DNA of 64,000 nt from Hyposmocoma kahamanoa (GCF_003589595.1 NW_020654972.1:11151670-11215669), one strand, 5' to 3'. Shown: positions 11,276 to 22,327, counted from the first letter of the stretch. The notes: a model not told the origin generated them from the sequence alone. Program-made: numbers and translations.

Positions 11276-11735
11276 CTCAAACATAGAAATGAAAACGACT
11301 CTAAAACTAAATCAAATTTCATATAATCTAATAAAGAAATAAAAATTAAATTGGATATTTGTACCGGCATGAAAAAAACCCTCAAAAAGAATTTCCAGAT
11401 TAATATGCATACTACCAATAGGATTAATATTCAATTGAAAATGTGACGAATTCAAGAAACATGAAAGCGCTGACAAAGAGGAATTCATGTCAAAAACACA
11501 CCATTAATATTCAAAATGGCCGATGAAGCCTATTGCCGAATAGAGCTTTGAGAAAAGCCTTCGCACTAGAGATGAGGGCCTTACAGAAAAATGCTCTGAA
11601 TATTTAACACAGATTTCTGGTTTGAGTGTTCTAAATACTGGCCCCAGAACCACAGTCTCCATCTGTATGTTTGATTTAGGGGCTTTGCATATACCATAGT
11701 CACAGCCGACAAAACAGTTTTATTTCCTACGTGTA
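11276..11735. other. No gene seen
   Basis: AT-rich stretch; ORFs on both strands are short and unsupported. Confidence 0.35.
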
Positions 11736-12125
11736 GCTACCGAGAGATTGCGAAATAATTGCGTCCGTTCAATCCCTAGCTGTATCGTTATTACTAAAAC
11801 TTTAATTGTGAAATTAATGTATAAGATAGCTAAGGATTCACTCTATAAATCATACTCTTTAGAAACACGTTTAACTGTAGATTTCTATCGTATACATTTC
11901 GGGGAGTGTGCGCAGGAACTTTTCAATTTGGTTCCACCCTCACCGTTCCTCCTCCTTATGTCGTTGATATACTACCCATTCGCACTAAGTGCTTTGCGTC
12001 CTCCTTTCTGATGCGTACGGCAAAAGAATGGAATACTCTGTGTTTCCCGAAAAGTACAATTTGGAGAAGTACAATTTAAGGTTCTTCAAGGCTGGAATGA
12101 ATAGGCATTTTTTAGGCTAACGCGT
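11736..12125 (+). mobile_element. LINE C-terminal fragment (YGEC type)
   Basis: The frame at 11748-12011 contains FYRIHFGECAQELFNLVPP, matching the C-terminus of a lepidopteran non-LTR reverse transcriptase as I know it. After a frameshift TAKEWNTL and a MNRHFLG-like end follow near 12020-12120. The region between is shortened, so this is a dead copy. Similar fragments are at 52861, 53520 (-) and 54068 (-). Confidence 0.7.
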
Positions 12126-13176
12126 ACCATCGTCGATCACATCGTAAATACTTAACGGAAGATCATCAAGTTTTGAATAATAACAAACCTCTCATACATC
12201 TTTTCTATAATGTATACTACGTACGTTTTCAAAATGTGTATTTGTTTTAATAATACGAAAGAAATACCTAAATTCGCACGCGGTCCGCCCATACTAGCCA
12301 GAGTCGCCTCGCTTACTCACTACCCGCTCGAGTCCTGCTTCGACCGTCAGACGTGGAAGTAGTGTCGCTTAGGCTTACACACGGCGTTAGAAACGTATGC
12401 CTCGACTCATCCATAGAACAAAGGTCTATGTGCAAGACTACTTGTTCTCAGGACATAGTACAATCCGTTCGTTCTTCTTCGCTGTGGATGTCAGATCGAC
12501 TGTTGTTCGATTTTATAATTTCCGAAACGAAACAAGATATATAAATTGTCAAAACATCTTTACATAGGCCTTAGTTTGAATAATGAAATTATTGTCTTAA
12601 CGTACTTATTCTCTTTTCGCTATATAATCACGTCGGACTTTGTTCTTCGGATGTGTCGACATATAAAGATGCGCATAGAATACCTAAAACCAATTAGCGC
12701 CAGAAGCTCGGTGCCCTTTAAAGAATTACATTACAAATGCTTCTCCAAGTAACAGGAAAAAACGTAGCAGCTACTCATTACGATGTTTTTTTTTCGGCAA
12801 CACTAGTTCATAAGTCCGCAACGAGGGCCCAAATTGTCTCGGTCATGACAACGAATCGCGAAGAGCTTTCTTTCTAGGCCAGAGACAATTTCGACGATAA
12901 TTTTGCACGACTTTTATCGCGACGTCGCTAATGCTCGAGGGGGGAGTTCTCTGCTGCAATTGCCGAAACTGGGTCAAATAGTTATTATGAAAAATTTTTA
13001 AAAGACCGGCAAAAATATACAAATGCCTGAAGGTGGTTCAAAGGTGTGTTTAAGAACCATAATCATTTCTAGAGAAACGACTTACATAAACAGTCTTAAG
13101 TTAGTTCTTGGAAATTTAAACAACCTTCATCATCATCACCCATTATTCGTTCAATCAAAGCAAATTAAATCAAAAT
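12126..13176. other. No gene seen
   Basis: 12260-12540 is less AT-rich than its surroundings and open on the - strand for parts of its length, but I see no family, start or splice pattern. The rest is AT-rich. Confidence 0.35.
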
Positions 13177-13184
13177 ATTTTATT

Positions 13185-13470
13185 CATTGACTTACAAATA
13201 AATGGACGACGGGTCTAATACAAAAACCACGAAAAAAATGTCCCAAGTCAACCTATTTAAACGTAGTAACATGTAAAGGAATATGAAAAAGCTAAAACGT
13301 TGAATTTAAATTGTAATGTCATCGCAGTACTGTCTTATTTTGCTTGCTTCGCTGTCAGTCGAACAAAGGAAGACTAAAGCGTGAATGACGCTCTGTATAC
13401 GATTTTAACGCCCTATAAGTTCGGACACTTTTTAGTGCGGACCCGACGTCCATATAATTGTAAGTCAATG
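13185..13470 (+). mobile_element. MITE family M, long type
   Basis: 286 bp, flanked by ATTTTATT at 13177-13184 and 13471-13478. Ends CATTGACTTACAAATAAATG and, inverted, CATTGACTTACAATTATATG. This is the best full-length reference copy in the window. Confidence 0.93.
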
Positions 13471-13559
13471 ATTTTATTACATACGTTTTGTTACATAATC
13501 TTAAATTAGTCAGTACAGAACAAACATGAACCCTGTAAGAGCACAGCAATGTTAATTCT

Positions 13560-13870
13560 ATATTCAGTAGCAGTAGAAGTCTTTGTGAAAGAGTTCGTCG
13601 AGGGTAGTACTGCCACCTTACCTATTTCTGCCGCAAAGCAGTAATGTCTGCATTACTGCGTTCCGGTTTTGAAGGGTAAAGGTGCTGGTGAAATTACAGG
13701 CGCATGGAACTTGTCAACTTATGTCTCAGGGTGACGGGCGCAGTGTGGTAGTGTCCCTCAGATCATTGCGATTTAAAGCTCTGAGTGGCACTGCAACTGT
13801 TATGGACAGGCGTGTCGCTTACCATCAGGCGCACGACTTGTTCGTCCCGTCACCTGGCGTTATAAAACAA
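13560..13870 (+). repeat. Family R repeat, full length
   Basis: Runs from CAGTAGCAGTAGAAGTC to TGGCGTTATAAAAC and has all the landmarks of the family in order. It is a good reference copy. The 96-codon ORF at 13682-13972 lies inside it and is not a gene. Confidence 0.88.
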
Positions 13871-14405
13871 AATCTAAATAAATCTAAATTTGTATTACAA
13901 TTAATTACATTATTAATTATTTCATTTAAAATTAGTACAATAAAAAATAAAGAAATTATTACAAATCGTTAGAAGTAAAATGAAATATAAATAGTTCATC
14001 ATAGAGTTATTTTAAATTTTATAATTTCATCTAATTTCTAAATAATTTGTCCAATAATTAATTCAAGTTTATTTTAAAATAGTTTATCGTCAAAGTATTC
14101 TTGAATTGTATAATAGCTTATAAATATATATTTTCAATTATTTTTTCTTAATAATTTAATAAATTTGTAATTGTTTTCTTGGCTTATTATGTTATTAGGC
14201 AATTTATTATATATTTTGACGAACATTATTATGTGAACTAGAAGACACTAATTTTAATTTTGATGGCGGTCTGATTAAATTATTTTCAAACCGGGAGGGG
14301 TAACGTCGGGACTGGTCTCCTTCTTTTAAATATAGATAAGGGTTCTGTCTTACAAATTTGCATATTTCTAAAATATTAATCTCCGGCAGAGTTAATGTTT
14401 TCAAA
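13871..14405. other. No gene seen
   Basis: Very AT-rich spacer. 14207-14404 has a 65-codon ORF on the - strand without recognisable motif. Confidence 0.35.
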
Positions 14406-15260
14406 CGCCTAAAGTGATTTATAGCTTTAAGTTAGCTATGATATGCACACACTTTTTTAAAATTACGTGCATGTCTTGTGCATCCTTGCTGTTACTTGGT
14501 ACTTGGTACTTGGTGCAACGGGCTGGTATCCGCAACTCGACGACAAAGCGCCTATTTTGCGTGTGGTGGGTGCAGGGTCCTACTCGTGCCACCCAAGCTC
14601 CTCCAGGAATCTCAGCAGCCTCCTTGGTTTGCTGAAGACTTCGGGGAGCGACCTTGGCACTCCAAGGTATTTTGCCCTGTAGTTGGCCACGCCGGAGCAC
14701 TGAAGTAGGATGTGCGAGTAGGATGTGCGCAGCCGTTTCCTCCCCCTCCATGCACGCTCTGCATAGAGGGCTGTCTGTGATACCTAAATAGAAAAGGTGT
14801 TTATTATATGGACCATGACCCGTTAGGGCGGCAGTTAGAGTGCGAAGCTCTTGCCTTTTAAGTTTAATTAGTATTCGAGATAGACTGGCATTGAGCGTTG
14901 GGAGTGCTTCCCTCGCCTGTCTACAAACCGTAAGGGTGGTCCATGTATTATTATGTGAAGATTTTGTACCTTTGTGTATAGTTGTTCTGGACCATTGGGA
15001 GGGGAGGGACACTATCGGTTCTGGTCCTACAGCGTCCGTCTCCGACCCTTTCCTGGTTAGTTCATCTGCTGCATCATTGCCACGTGAGCCGCTGTGTCCT
15101 TTAATCCACTGAAGAGTTACGTGGTTTTGTATACATACCTCCATGAGTGCTTGATGGCATTCGTAAATGAGCCCTGAGTTTATGTCATAGCTTCCTTCCT
15201 TCTCCTTCTTCCTTCCTTGCTGTTTCCCCACAAAATAACGCCGTACGTCAGCCACGAGTA
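14406..15260 (-). mobile_element. LINE fragment with RNase H domain
   Basis: The - strand frame 15255-14419 encodes the C-terminal half of a retrotransposon RNase H: VTLQWIKGHSG then SRGNDAADELTR, with the His and the catalytic Asp of the GN..AD motif visible near residues 55-65. A Cys/His cluster follows (CRACMEGEETAAHIL). After about residue 207 the frame shifts: the genuine end continues in another frame as PRSLPEVF...LEELGWHE and stop, while the listed frame reads through the 3' UTR. Three repeated TACTTGG units (14496-14516) lie in the 3' UTR. RNase H-bearing LINEs of the I/LOA/R1 groups are candidates. The RT and endonuclease are missing. Confidence 0.8.
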
Positions 15261-15388
15261 CGCGTGTATTTTATTTTTTATTCTCTCTAACTGGCGGGCA
15301 CGGGTCTCTTCTAAGGAAAGAGAGAGGGTATAGATTTCGCCATGCTAGCTCAATGTGAGTTAGCGATTTAATACATTTTCTAATGTAG

Positions 15389-15612
15389 GGTTTTTTTATA
15401 ATATCAAGTGACGGCACGTACAACTCGTGCGCCTGATGATAAGCTCCACGCCTGTCAATAACAATTGCCACTGCGCCCGTCACCCTGAGACATAAGTTGA
15501 CAAGTCCCGTGTGCCTGTAATTTAACCAGCACCCTTACTTGTCAAAACCGAGGGAGCGAACGCAGTAATGCTAAGATTACTGCTTGGCAATGAGCTCTAC
15601 TGTTACTAAATC
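15389..15612 (-). repeat. Family R repeat, partial
   Basis: Reversed copy from TTTTTTTATAATATCAAGTG to GAGCTCTACTGTTACTAAAT. It has an internal deletion and a GAGGGAGCGAACGCAG variant. Confidence 0.82.
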
Positions 15613-15940
15613 TATTATTCACATCGATTGCAGGTTGCGGATACGCATTGATGTAGACATGCAGTCCATCTTTAAACAACCCAACAACATGCATCATATT
15701 GTTAGCATTTTTTTAATTGCAATAATTTTGTTTTATAAACGCTGTTAGTAAGTGTCAGCCACCCTTCAGCTCCCACACTCCCCCTCCGGGCCACGTTTTT
15801 TGCATATTGCGGAAAAGCAGCATTTTTCTTCTCTTTATCTAAGTAGAAATACATTTGCCGCAATCGCTACCTTGTTGCGCATTGTGCTTTTATAACGATT
15901 CTTCTTTTTTGGTTATTGTTCACTTTAGTATTTTGGATTC
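15613..15940. other. No gene seen
   Basis: AT-rich spacer without supported features. Confidence 0.4.
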
Positions 15941-16340
15941 TTTTACTCAAATTTTTTGTACGCTCGTAAAATATACATAATTTCGTTAAGAAAGAAGATA
16001 TATAATATTAACTTTAGAACTAAGTCGAAACTCGTGGTACCATGTTTTCAGTTAAATAAGGTAAACGATTCTTTTATGAGAAACTGTATACGTTTTTACA
16101 ATAAGATTCTGGAGCATATATTAAATTTATCATTTCCTAAGTTTAAAACTTACATTAAAGGTATTTTAATTGAAAAGTCATATTACAAAATTTTAGACTA
16201 CGTGTTAGATAAAGATGTATGAAAAGACAACGTAAGTCTAGATTCCACACAAACATGATTCAAAATGTAAACATTTAAATTTATTTGAAACGAGCAATCC
16301 CTAGAGTTTCATGCTTCTTCTTCTTCTGTATTTGACTTTG
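15941..16340 (+). mobile_element. Jockey/CR1-like LINE, 5'-truncated 3' end
   Basis: Same family as 1-1497, starting in the C-terminal coding region (ILYARKIYI...). The - HMVPCFQLN-like stretch, NCIRFYNKILEHIL and YYKILDYVLDKDV are readable in 15956-16222, followed by the 3' UTR and TTTGACTTTGACTTTA near 16330. 5' truncation is typical of target-primed insertion. Confidence 0.82.
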
Positions 16341-16488
16341 ACTTTATTAATATAGGGTGCCATTTTAATAATCTCGGTGGCCGGTGGCTCGGTGGCTATA
16401 AAGAATATAAAACTTGAAAAGAAAAAGTTGTTTTTTTGTTTGAAAGCTAGTGACAAAAACCACAGAGATTTTTAACCAACCCGTTACA

Positions 16489-16765
16489 TGTAGCCGTGGT
16501 AGCCTAACGGTGTTACCTACACTTCTCAAGCATAGGATCGTGGGTTTGAATTCGGTGTCCTTACACAGCTGAGTTTATTTACAAATTTAACTATAAGCTT
16601 TTCGTTGACGAAAAACATCGTAAGCAACCCTGAACACATCTGCAAAGTAATGTAATTATGTGTTTGGAAGTTTCCAATCCGTATCGGGCTCGAGTGGGAA
16701 TTACAACCCAAGCCCAAGCCTTCTGAATGTATCCAGAGGTAGGACTTTTCACAGGCTAACTACTA
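16489..16765 (+). repeat. tRNA-derived SINE, near complete
   Basis: Head: TAGCCGTGGTAGCCTAACGG and TGGGTTTGAATTC (degenerate B box). Body: AAAAACATCGTAAGCAACC, TTCCAATCCGTATCGGGCTC, CCCAAGCCCAAGCCTTCTGA. This matches a SINE type I recall from several moth genomes. A 63-codon antisense ORF lies within it. Confidence 0.7.
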
Positions 16766-17204
16766 TTATTTTTTATTAGATTTATGCCACAATCTGCAAA
16801 ACTGGCCTAATAAGTGTTGAGGGTTTCAAGAGAACGTTCTTCGATATATAGGATTCATCACGACCTTTTCTTTTTCACAAAAATAGTCATAGTTACATGC
16901 AGGGTTTCGAACTGTCGGACACTCTCCCACTGAACAACCATCGTAATGCAATATTCCACTAACAACATTATTTAACTCACGAAACCCTCATGTCTCAACT
17001 GAATTTTTACTAAAGAAAATTGGTTTACCCGGTGGACGGTACACATTCGCAGAGCCTGGGGTATTATGACTATAATCGTCTTATCTGAGACCCGAGGTCC
17101 TTCCCCCTCTGCGCACTGCCAGCCCCTTCTTTGTCCTTTCAAATTGGACCTCCATCTGGAGAAGTTGATTAAAGTATAAACATTGATTTTAGTAACACTG
17201 TAAT

Positions 17205-17300
17205 AAATAAATGGGAAATAGGGAAACTCTGTATTGTGGGTGCCATGAACACACACACGTAGACAAGCACAAATTACACCTAAACTCACGAGAGAAACAA
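17205..17300 (-). repeat. SINE body fragment
   Basis: On the - strand it reads CTCGTGAGTTTAGGTGTAAT then GTGTTCATGGCACCCACAAT, matching the body of the SINEs at 6048 and 22328. Confidence 0.65.
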
Positions 17301-17358
17301 ACGAAGATTATAAAAATATTTCTCCCTGCCCGAGAATCGCCCTCTGCGAGACAGACCA

Positions 17359-18153
17359 GGACCCCGATTCAGAACTCTTCGATATTTTAACTGAATCGTT
17401 CGATTGGACATCGTTCTTGAATCGAAGGGCGCTTTCCGAGCTATTCAGAACATTCGCTTCGGATTCGGATTCGGATACGATATCGTTATGCAACAGCGTT
17501 TACGGAGTTGGTCGGTGAAATAGATTATAAGAAAACTTAAAATCTTCTTACATACATTTTTTAGACTTTAAAGGCCTAAAACATTGACTTACAAATAAAT
17601 GGACGACGGGTCTAATACAAAAACCACGAAAAAAATGTCCCAAGTCAACCTATTCGAAATTTAAATTGTAATGTCATCGCAGTATCGCGCTGTCAGTCGA
17701 ACAAATGAAGACTAAAGCGGAGTTTGGCGCTCTGTATTCGATTTTAGCGCCTTGCAAGTGCGGACACTTTTTAGCGCGGACCCGACGTCCATATAATTGT
17801 AAGTCAATGGCCTAAAATGTAGGAATGCAATTAGTCTTGTATTAAAATAAATTAATAAAATTGAACAAAATCCAGAGTTTAGTTTTAAATAATAAGAGAT
17901 TTCTATATTACATTCTTGCTTTGTAAACAATAGGACGTTTGGTAACTTTCGTTCGATAACTGCGTTCCGAATAACGTTAGTAGCCTTTGCCGGTCGAGAA
18001 GTTCGATTAATCGAGTCGAGAAGTACGGGTGTGACATCACTTCTATTTGGTTTCGAATACGACAGTTTGACGTTACATTCGGGTGTTCTGAATAAAAATG
18101 AGAAGAAATCGGTCGACAACTCAGTTATCGTACGGTTCTGAATCGACCCCCTG
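17359..18153. mobile_element. Inverted-repeat DNA element carrying a nested MITE
   Basis: The left end has CCCCGATTCAGAACTCTTCG; the right end, inverted, has GGGTCGATTCAGAACCGTACG, each followed by a GATA..ACTGA stretch. ATTCAGAACA recurs near both ends. Without the MITE at 17582-17809 (plus one target copy) the element is about 560 bp. No transposase is recognisable. The 183-codon - strand ORF 17712-18263 spans MITE and element and is not a gene. Confidence 0.6.
17582..17809 (+). mobile_element. MITE family M, short type
   Basis: 228 bp with an 8-bp flanking repeat GCCTAAAA at 17574-17581 and 17810-17817. Nearly identical to 6839-7072 and 31819-32046. Confidence 0.92.
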
Positions 18154-18795
18154 CATGGTAACCGTTCACGGACGCAACTATAGTTATAGATAATAAATGA
18201 AATTTTTGTACGCTTTTCTGCACTGATTTTGTAACTTCTTTGACACCTCTTCCTGTTATTCAAGCTCCTATTTTGTAAGTTTATGTACTATTAACAATAC
18301 ATATACTGTGTTTGTTCACACTTTGCCCGTGTCAATTACTTCCACATTTTCTATACGGCACCGGCAGGCTGGTGTCTTCAGGCCAGTCTCAAGTTATCAC
18401 AATTCTATAATTTAAACTTCGTAATAATAATAGTATATTTTTATCTCAACACGTTAATAAATAAACTTAAAGTACATGACTTGAAGAGTAGTATCAGATA
18501 ATGGTATTTAAAGATAGGTGGAATAAATTCTGTGGCAAAATCGAGTATTTAACAGTGTCGTTAATATTGTGCTATGCAATTGTATTTCAAAAAGTTATAG
18601 ATTGGTTTCTAGTTAATAATCTGCTCCTCAACTAGAAAAAAAACGGTTACGGTTATTTTCAGACATATACATTAACATACATTTTGTAATTTATATATAT
18701 TGTTATTATTTCATATTTAATTGATAAAGTATTATAGTAGGCAGCGTTCCCCCTTTAATAATACGTTGGGCAACGTAGCTGCCGGCCCCTGGGTT
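18154..18795. other. No gene seen
   Basis: AT-rich spacer without supported features. Confidence 0.4.
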
Positions 18796-18905
18796 TCCCA
18801 GGCAGTATTTTAGGTATAACTTTAGGTGCTAAATTGCAATTGGGTCCACAAATAACTAAGTTATCGGAACGGCTCGGCTCTGCAGTGTATGCGATTAGAA
18901 AATAC
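18796..18905 (+). mobile_element. LINE RT C-terminal scrap
   Basis: Reads LGITLGAKLQLGPQITKLS then ERLGSAVYAIRK in one frame, which aligns with the post-RT region (LGVT...FPHISSLASRLSSVAYAARR) of the LINE at 1-1497. It is about 110 bases long. Confidence 0.65.
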
Positions 18906-19857
18906 GAATACTTTCAAACTTATAAATATATAGTAGAATAAGTAGTAGAGTTTAATCAATCTATGAAATAAATACCTATTATTTGAATTTGTCTTACTGC
19001 CCGCCACTAGTAAAAAACACTACAAAAAAAAAACCACACAACAACGCATTCCCAAGTACTGCTTAAACAAGAGTTAGATTTCTTACACGAAGTCTTTTAA
19101 ACTACTTCACAATAATACGTTTGATAAGTAATACATTGTCGTACTCATTCATCACTTGGATTGCTCGAGGCTCTGCGCGATTGTCGATTGTGATGAAATG
19201 AGAAATGGGAAACGCAGTGAACAGAGCAACAGATTGATCAATGTGAAGTTAGTTCATATCAGTAGGGCTACTATGACAGGGTGCGAATTCCACGAGAGCG
19301 AAATCAAGGAGATACCAATATCTCGCGCTTTATATGGCTCTCGCGCAGGACGCGCTTTGTCGTGCTAGCCCAACTGAGAAGGCACAAATGACAATGGCAC
19401 AAAGGCACAAATGGCAAGAGAAGGACGAGAGAAAAGTGAATGCAATGACATTCTTCAGAAAAATATATTATAATGTGCGATTATGTGACAAATTGAGCTG
19501 ATGGTTGAAAGTAGAGCAAGAGACATGTAGTGTCAAGTTTACAGGCATATGTTTAAGTAAGAAAATTGTACCCTTTTAAATACATAAAAAACGCAGAAGA
19601 AGGCGGTCAAGAAGGACGTTTTCAGATCAAATCGAGAAAAGTAATAAAATAAAATGAAGAAAAGAAAGGCTTTTATGCTTTTATTATAAAAAAATTAAGA
19701 AGTTTGTAAGGATTGGTCTGTAGTTTTTCCAAATTCAACTGAAATACAAAGCCTTTGAGTATATCTAAGGACGGATGGATTGATTGAATTTGATTTTGTT
19801 ATAATTTGTGGAAACAAATAACTTTTCTAGTTATACTAATTTAAAATGTTGTTCTAG
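18906..19857. other. Upstream of the Q/P-rich gene; first exon not found
   Basis: No in-frame start codon joins directly to the exon at 19858: the acceptor is preceded by an in-frame stop (19831-19839). A short first exon with a signal peptide could lie here or further upstream, but I cannot pick one. The 70-codon ORF at 19156-19368 has no donor in a matching phase that I could confirm. Confidence 0.4.
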
Positions 19858-19983
19858 GAAACCTACTCGACTCCACTGCCACAGATTGCGAAGATCTCCG
19901 ACGTGTTAACAAGTCAGGGACCTTCATACCAGGCTGCCATCGCGAGGCACCTTTATTCCCCTGTCTCCATCTATCAGACCAAG
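19858..19983 (+). CDS. Q/P-rich gene, internal exon of 42 codons
   Basis: Opens after GTTCTAG and closes at AAG|GTAACC, with 126 bases and no stop in the used frame. Residues include ETYSTPLPQIAKISDVL and end in VSIYQTK. It is not Gln-rich, unlike the following exons. The alternative acceptor at 19830 would put a stop in frame and is excluded. Confidence 0.75.
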
Positions 19984-21470
19984 GTAACCAAATTTATAGT
20001 CTACTCCAGTTAGGCTGAAGAGGATATTGACATTTAAAACATTATAAAATCAAATTGCAATTTTCAAAGATTTTAAAGCGATCTTATCTTCTAACCACAA
20101 ACATTGTAGTACTTTAACAAATACCACTTTACGGACGAATAAATACCAAAAGAAACTTAAAAATTTTATGTATTAAATACACTGTCTGGCGCTAGTCGTC
20201 TGTAAAATTAAAAATAAAGAACACCAAGCGTGAAATAACCTGTGATTTTACGTCCATAAAATTTCTAAAATGCGTCTAAAACTTTCAGATCCCATCACCA
20301 ACTACGTACGAGATTTCTGCACCAGTGCCTTCCCATCTCGCTTACTCAGCGAAAATGTCATACCAACAACCTATACAGTATACTCCACAACTTCCACTGA
20401 CCAAAGTTCAAAATCCTAAACAAACAACGTTCAGATTTTTCCCTAATCCAATACAACCTGTAATGCACCAGGCACCATCCGCACCTCCAGTGTATCCTCA
20501 GCCACAAATATACCATGTTCAACCACAATACCAGTACACTGCAACGCTACAACAACCAGTGACATACTTTGAGCCAGAATTGAACAGATATCTTCAAATA
20601 ATACCAGGCATAATTTATTCTCAACAAAGTGAGAATCAGCAAGCACCTACTCTAAGGGAATTCAAGAATTCTCCGCCACCTAACATCGTACAAAAATCAG
20701 TGACTGCTCCTTCAATTGCGCTGGTACTTATGTATACAATATAATTAAAATTTCTTCTTTTTTTTCCTATTTATTTTGAGCAAATGTTCATCGTGATTTT
20801 ATTTAATCAACATATTTAAGCATTGACATTTGTTCATCCATTAATCAATTATTCACAGTCGATTTTCTTTTCTCAGAATAACAACATTCAACAACAAGGA
20901 GCAGTAAGTTACGCAAGTTTCTCCCAAGGTGCATCCGAACCTGCGAACAACCCTGCGCAACAGACACCAGTTCCACCGCCACAACAAACCCAAAATCAAT
21001 TGCCACAACCGCTAAATCAACTACGTCACATTCAATATCAACCAACTCCGCCTCAATACCAGCAACCATATATCTCCGATCAACAACACCTCATATACGA
21101 TTTACCGCAATCCCGATTGGAAGCATACCAAACTGTATTCCCTCCAGTACCCTCAATTGAAGTTCCGCAACCGCAAAATCAACAACAACCTCAATATTTA
21201 CAAATGCCATACCAGAATACGCTGTCTCAATATCAAAATCAACAACATCAATATCAGCAGCCTTTGAATCAAATTGGGCAAAATAACCAACCACCTCAAC
21301 CTCAAGTAAATAAATACCAAGCTGCCCCAGAAAATAGGTTAGTGCAAGCCAGAGATATTGAAAGGCCAGTTTTCTTCAAACCTGGAACACAACAGACAGC
21401 AGTTTATCCCCCCGTTCAATATTTTGGGAAATTCGCCCAATCTATTTTCGGAAATGGCAGAAATCACTGA
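19858..21470 (+). CDS. Gln/Pro-rich protein gene, last three coding exons
   Basis: Exons 19858-19983, 20289-20723 and 20877-21470 join in one frame through two phase-0 introns (305 and 153 bp) and give 384 visible codons before TGA at 21468-21470. Each acceptor follows a pyrimidine stretch (GTTCTAG, ACTTTCAG, TTTTCTCAG) and donors are AAG|GTAACC and CTG|GTACTT. The protein starts with a less biased segment (ETYSTPLPQIAKISDVL) and then becomes dominated by Gln, Pro, Tyr and Asn (for example QQPIQYTPQLPLTK, PPQYQQPYIS). I see no conserved domain, no transmembrane segment and few charged residues. Such composition is common in secreted structural proteins of insects (cuticle, eggshell, silk), but that role is inference. 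The N-terminus, possibly with a signal peptide, is missing. Constant intron phase and clean splice sites argue for a real gene rather than chance. Confidence 0.8.
20289..20723 (+). CDS. Q/P-rich gene, middle exon of 145 codons
   Basis: Starts IPSPTTYEISAPVPSHL and ends TAPSIAL. Pro, Gln and Tyr make up much of it (PPVYPQPQIYHVQPQYQY). The reading frame runs only a few codons past the donor before a stop, which supports CTG|GTACTT as the exon end. Confidence 0.8.
20877..21470 (+). CDS. Q/P-rich gene, terminal exon
   Basis: Follows TTTTCTTTTCTCAG and encodes 197 residues, the most Gln-rich part (NNNIQQQGAV, QQTPVPPPQQTQNQLPQPL, YQNQQHQYQQPLNQ). It ends with a less repetitive tail, PVQYFGKFAQSIFGNGRNH, then TGA. 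CAA is the main Gln codon, so the two - strand ORFs opposite it are mirror artefacts. Confidence 0.8.
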   Translation, partial: NNNIQQQGAVSYASFSQGASEPANNPAQQTPVPPPQQTQNQLPQPLNQLRHIQYQPTPPQYQQPYISDQQHLIYDLPQSRLEAYQTVFPPVPSIEVPQPQNQQQPQYLQMPYQNTLSQYQNQQHQYQQPLNQIGQNNQPPQPQVNKYQAAPENRLVQARDIERPVFFKPGTQQTAVYPPVQYFGKFAQSIFGNGRNH

Positions 21471-21482
21471 ATAAAAAATAAA
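21470..21482 (+). terminator. Poly(A) signals at the stop codon
   Basis: AATAAA occurs at 21470-21475, overlapping the stop codon, and again at 21477-21482. A further AATAAA at 21652-21657 may be the one used, giving a 3' UTR of roughly 200 bases. Confidence 0.5.
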
Positions 21483-21772
21483 TCTAATTTAAGATCAGCG
21501 TAAGTTTAGTTTATAATTTGGTACTTGTATTGTATTTTAAATCTGTGATGCCATAAATTCTTTATTTTCTGGTAAAGATGTTATGCTATTTTAAGAGTAA
21601 GTAAGATTTAATAGAATACATTGTTTTACTGTTTATCATAAATAACATTATAATAAACAGTAAACTTCTAACCACTGATAACTATTTATGACAAAGATTA
21701 TTGATATCGACTAAGTTTAGTGACTTAGTTCTGAACTTTTTTCAGCAAAAATAAAACAGTGCGTAACCAACA

Positions 21773-22100
21773 ATATGTAGAAGCAGATAGGAAATGAAAC
21801 TATTTTACCGGATTTAAATCGCGTATATTTGTATTTTTAAACAAACCGACGTGTCGGGCCCTTTACAGGTCCCATGGTCACGGTTGCCTGAGGTGGTACA
21901 GTCTTCAACCAGTTATGTCTAATATTGATGCAAACCACCCTATTTTTTCACTATAGTTACAATAGATATTAATTAAATACCTTATTTTTTTAAGGTTTGT
22001 TTGAAAAAACAAATATACGCGATTTAAATCCGGAAAAATAGTTTCATTTCCTATGTGTAACAATCGCGAAAACCTGAGAACTCGATATGTAGAAGCAGAT
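21773..22100. mobile_element. Foldback element: 44-bp inverted repeats, 16-bp direct repeats
   Basis: Arms 21789-21832 and 22009-22052 (start AGGAAATGAAACTATTTT) are inverted copies with one mismatch, 176 bp apart. The 16-bp direct repeat ATATGTAGAAGCAGAT borders the element at 21773-21788 and 22085-22100; on the right a 32-bp piece lies between arm and repeat. The inside carries, reversed, the ~100-bp GAAACG-ended motif also seen at 27980 and 59445. The low divergence of the arms suggests a young or hairpin-maintained structure. Confidence 0.75.
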
Positions 22101-22327
22101 TGAAAAAGCTTTATCTAAGGAGCAAATGAGTCCGTTAGCTCATTGATGTTTGGACAGTAGGATATAGTTTTATGTACATTATAAGTTGCTACGGAATTCG
22201 TGTCATTTACCAAGCGGTGTTTTAATAAATCATATTAGTACACGTATAATGTTTCTTCTCTTTCTATATCAGTCTTTATGTCAGCCGTCCTTGAACCTTT
22301 TCATACATTTGCCACTGCATTCGCTGA

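Noticed and set aside
13682..13972. 96-codon ORF
   Set aside because: Lies inside family R; similar short frames occur in other copies with stops and shifts, so there is no sign of selection for coding.
14414..15112. Several + strand ORFs over the RNase H region
   Set aside because: They are shadows of the - strand retrotransposon frame.
17712..18263. 183-codon ORF on the - strand
   Set aside because: It spans a MITE end and the end of an inverted-repeat element; its C-terminus (LTYNYMDVGSALKSVRT) is the translated MITE end seen in other copies.
20443..21294. Antisense ORFs opposite the Q/P-rich exons
   Set aside because: They are mirror frames of CAA/CCA-rich coding sequence and have no splice or start support.
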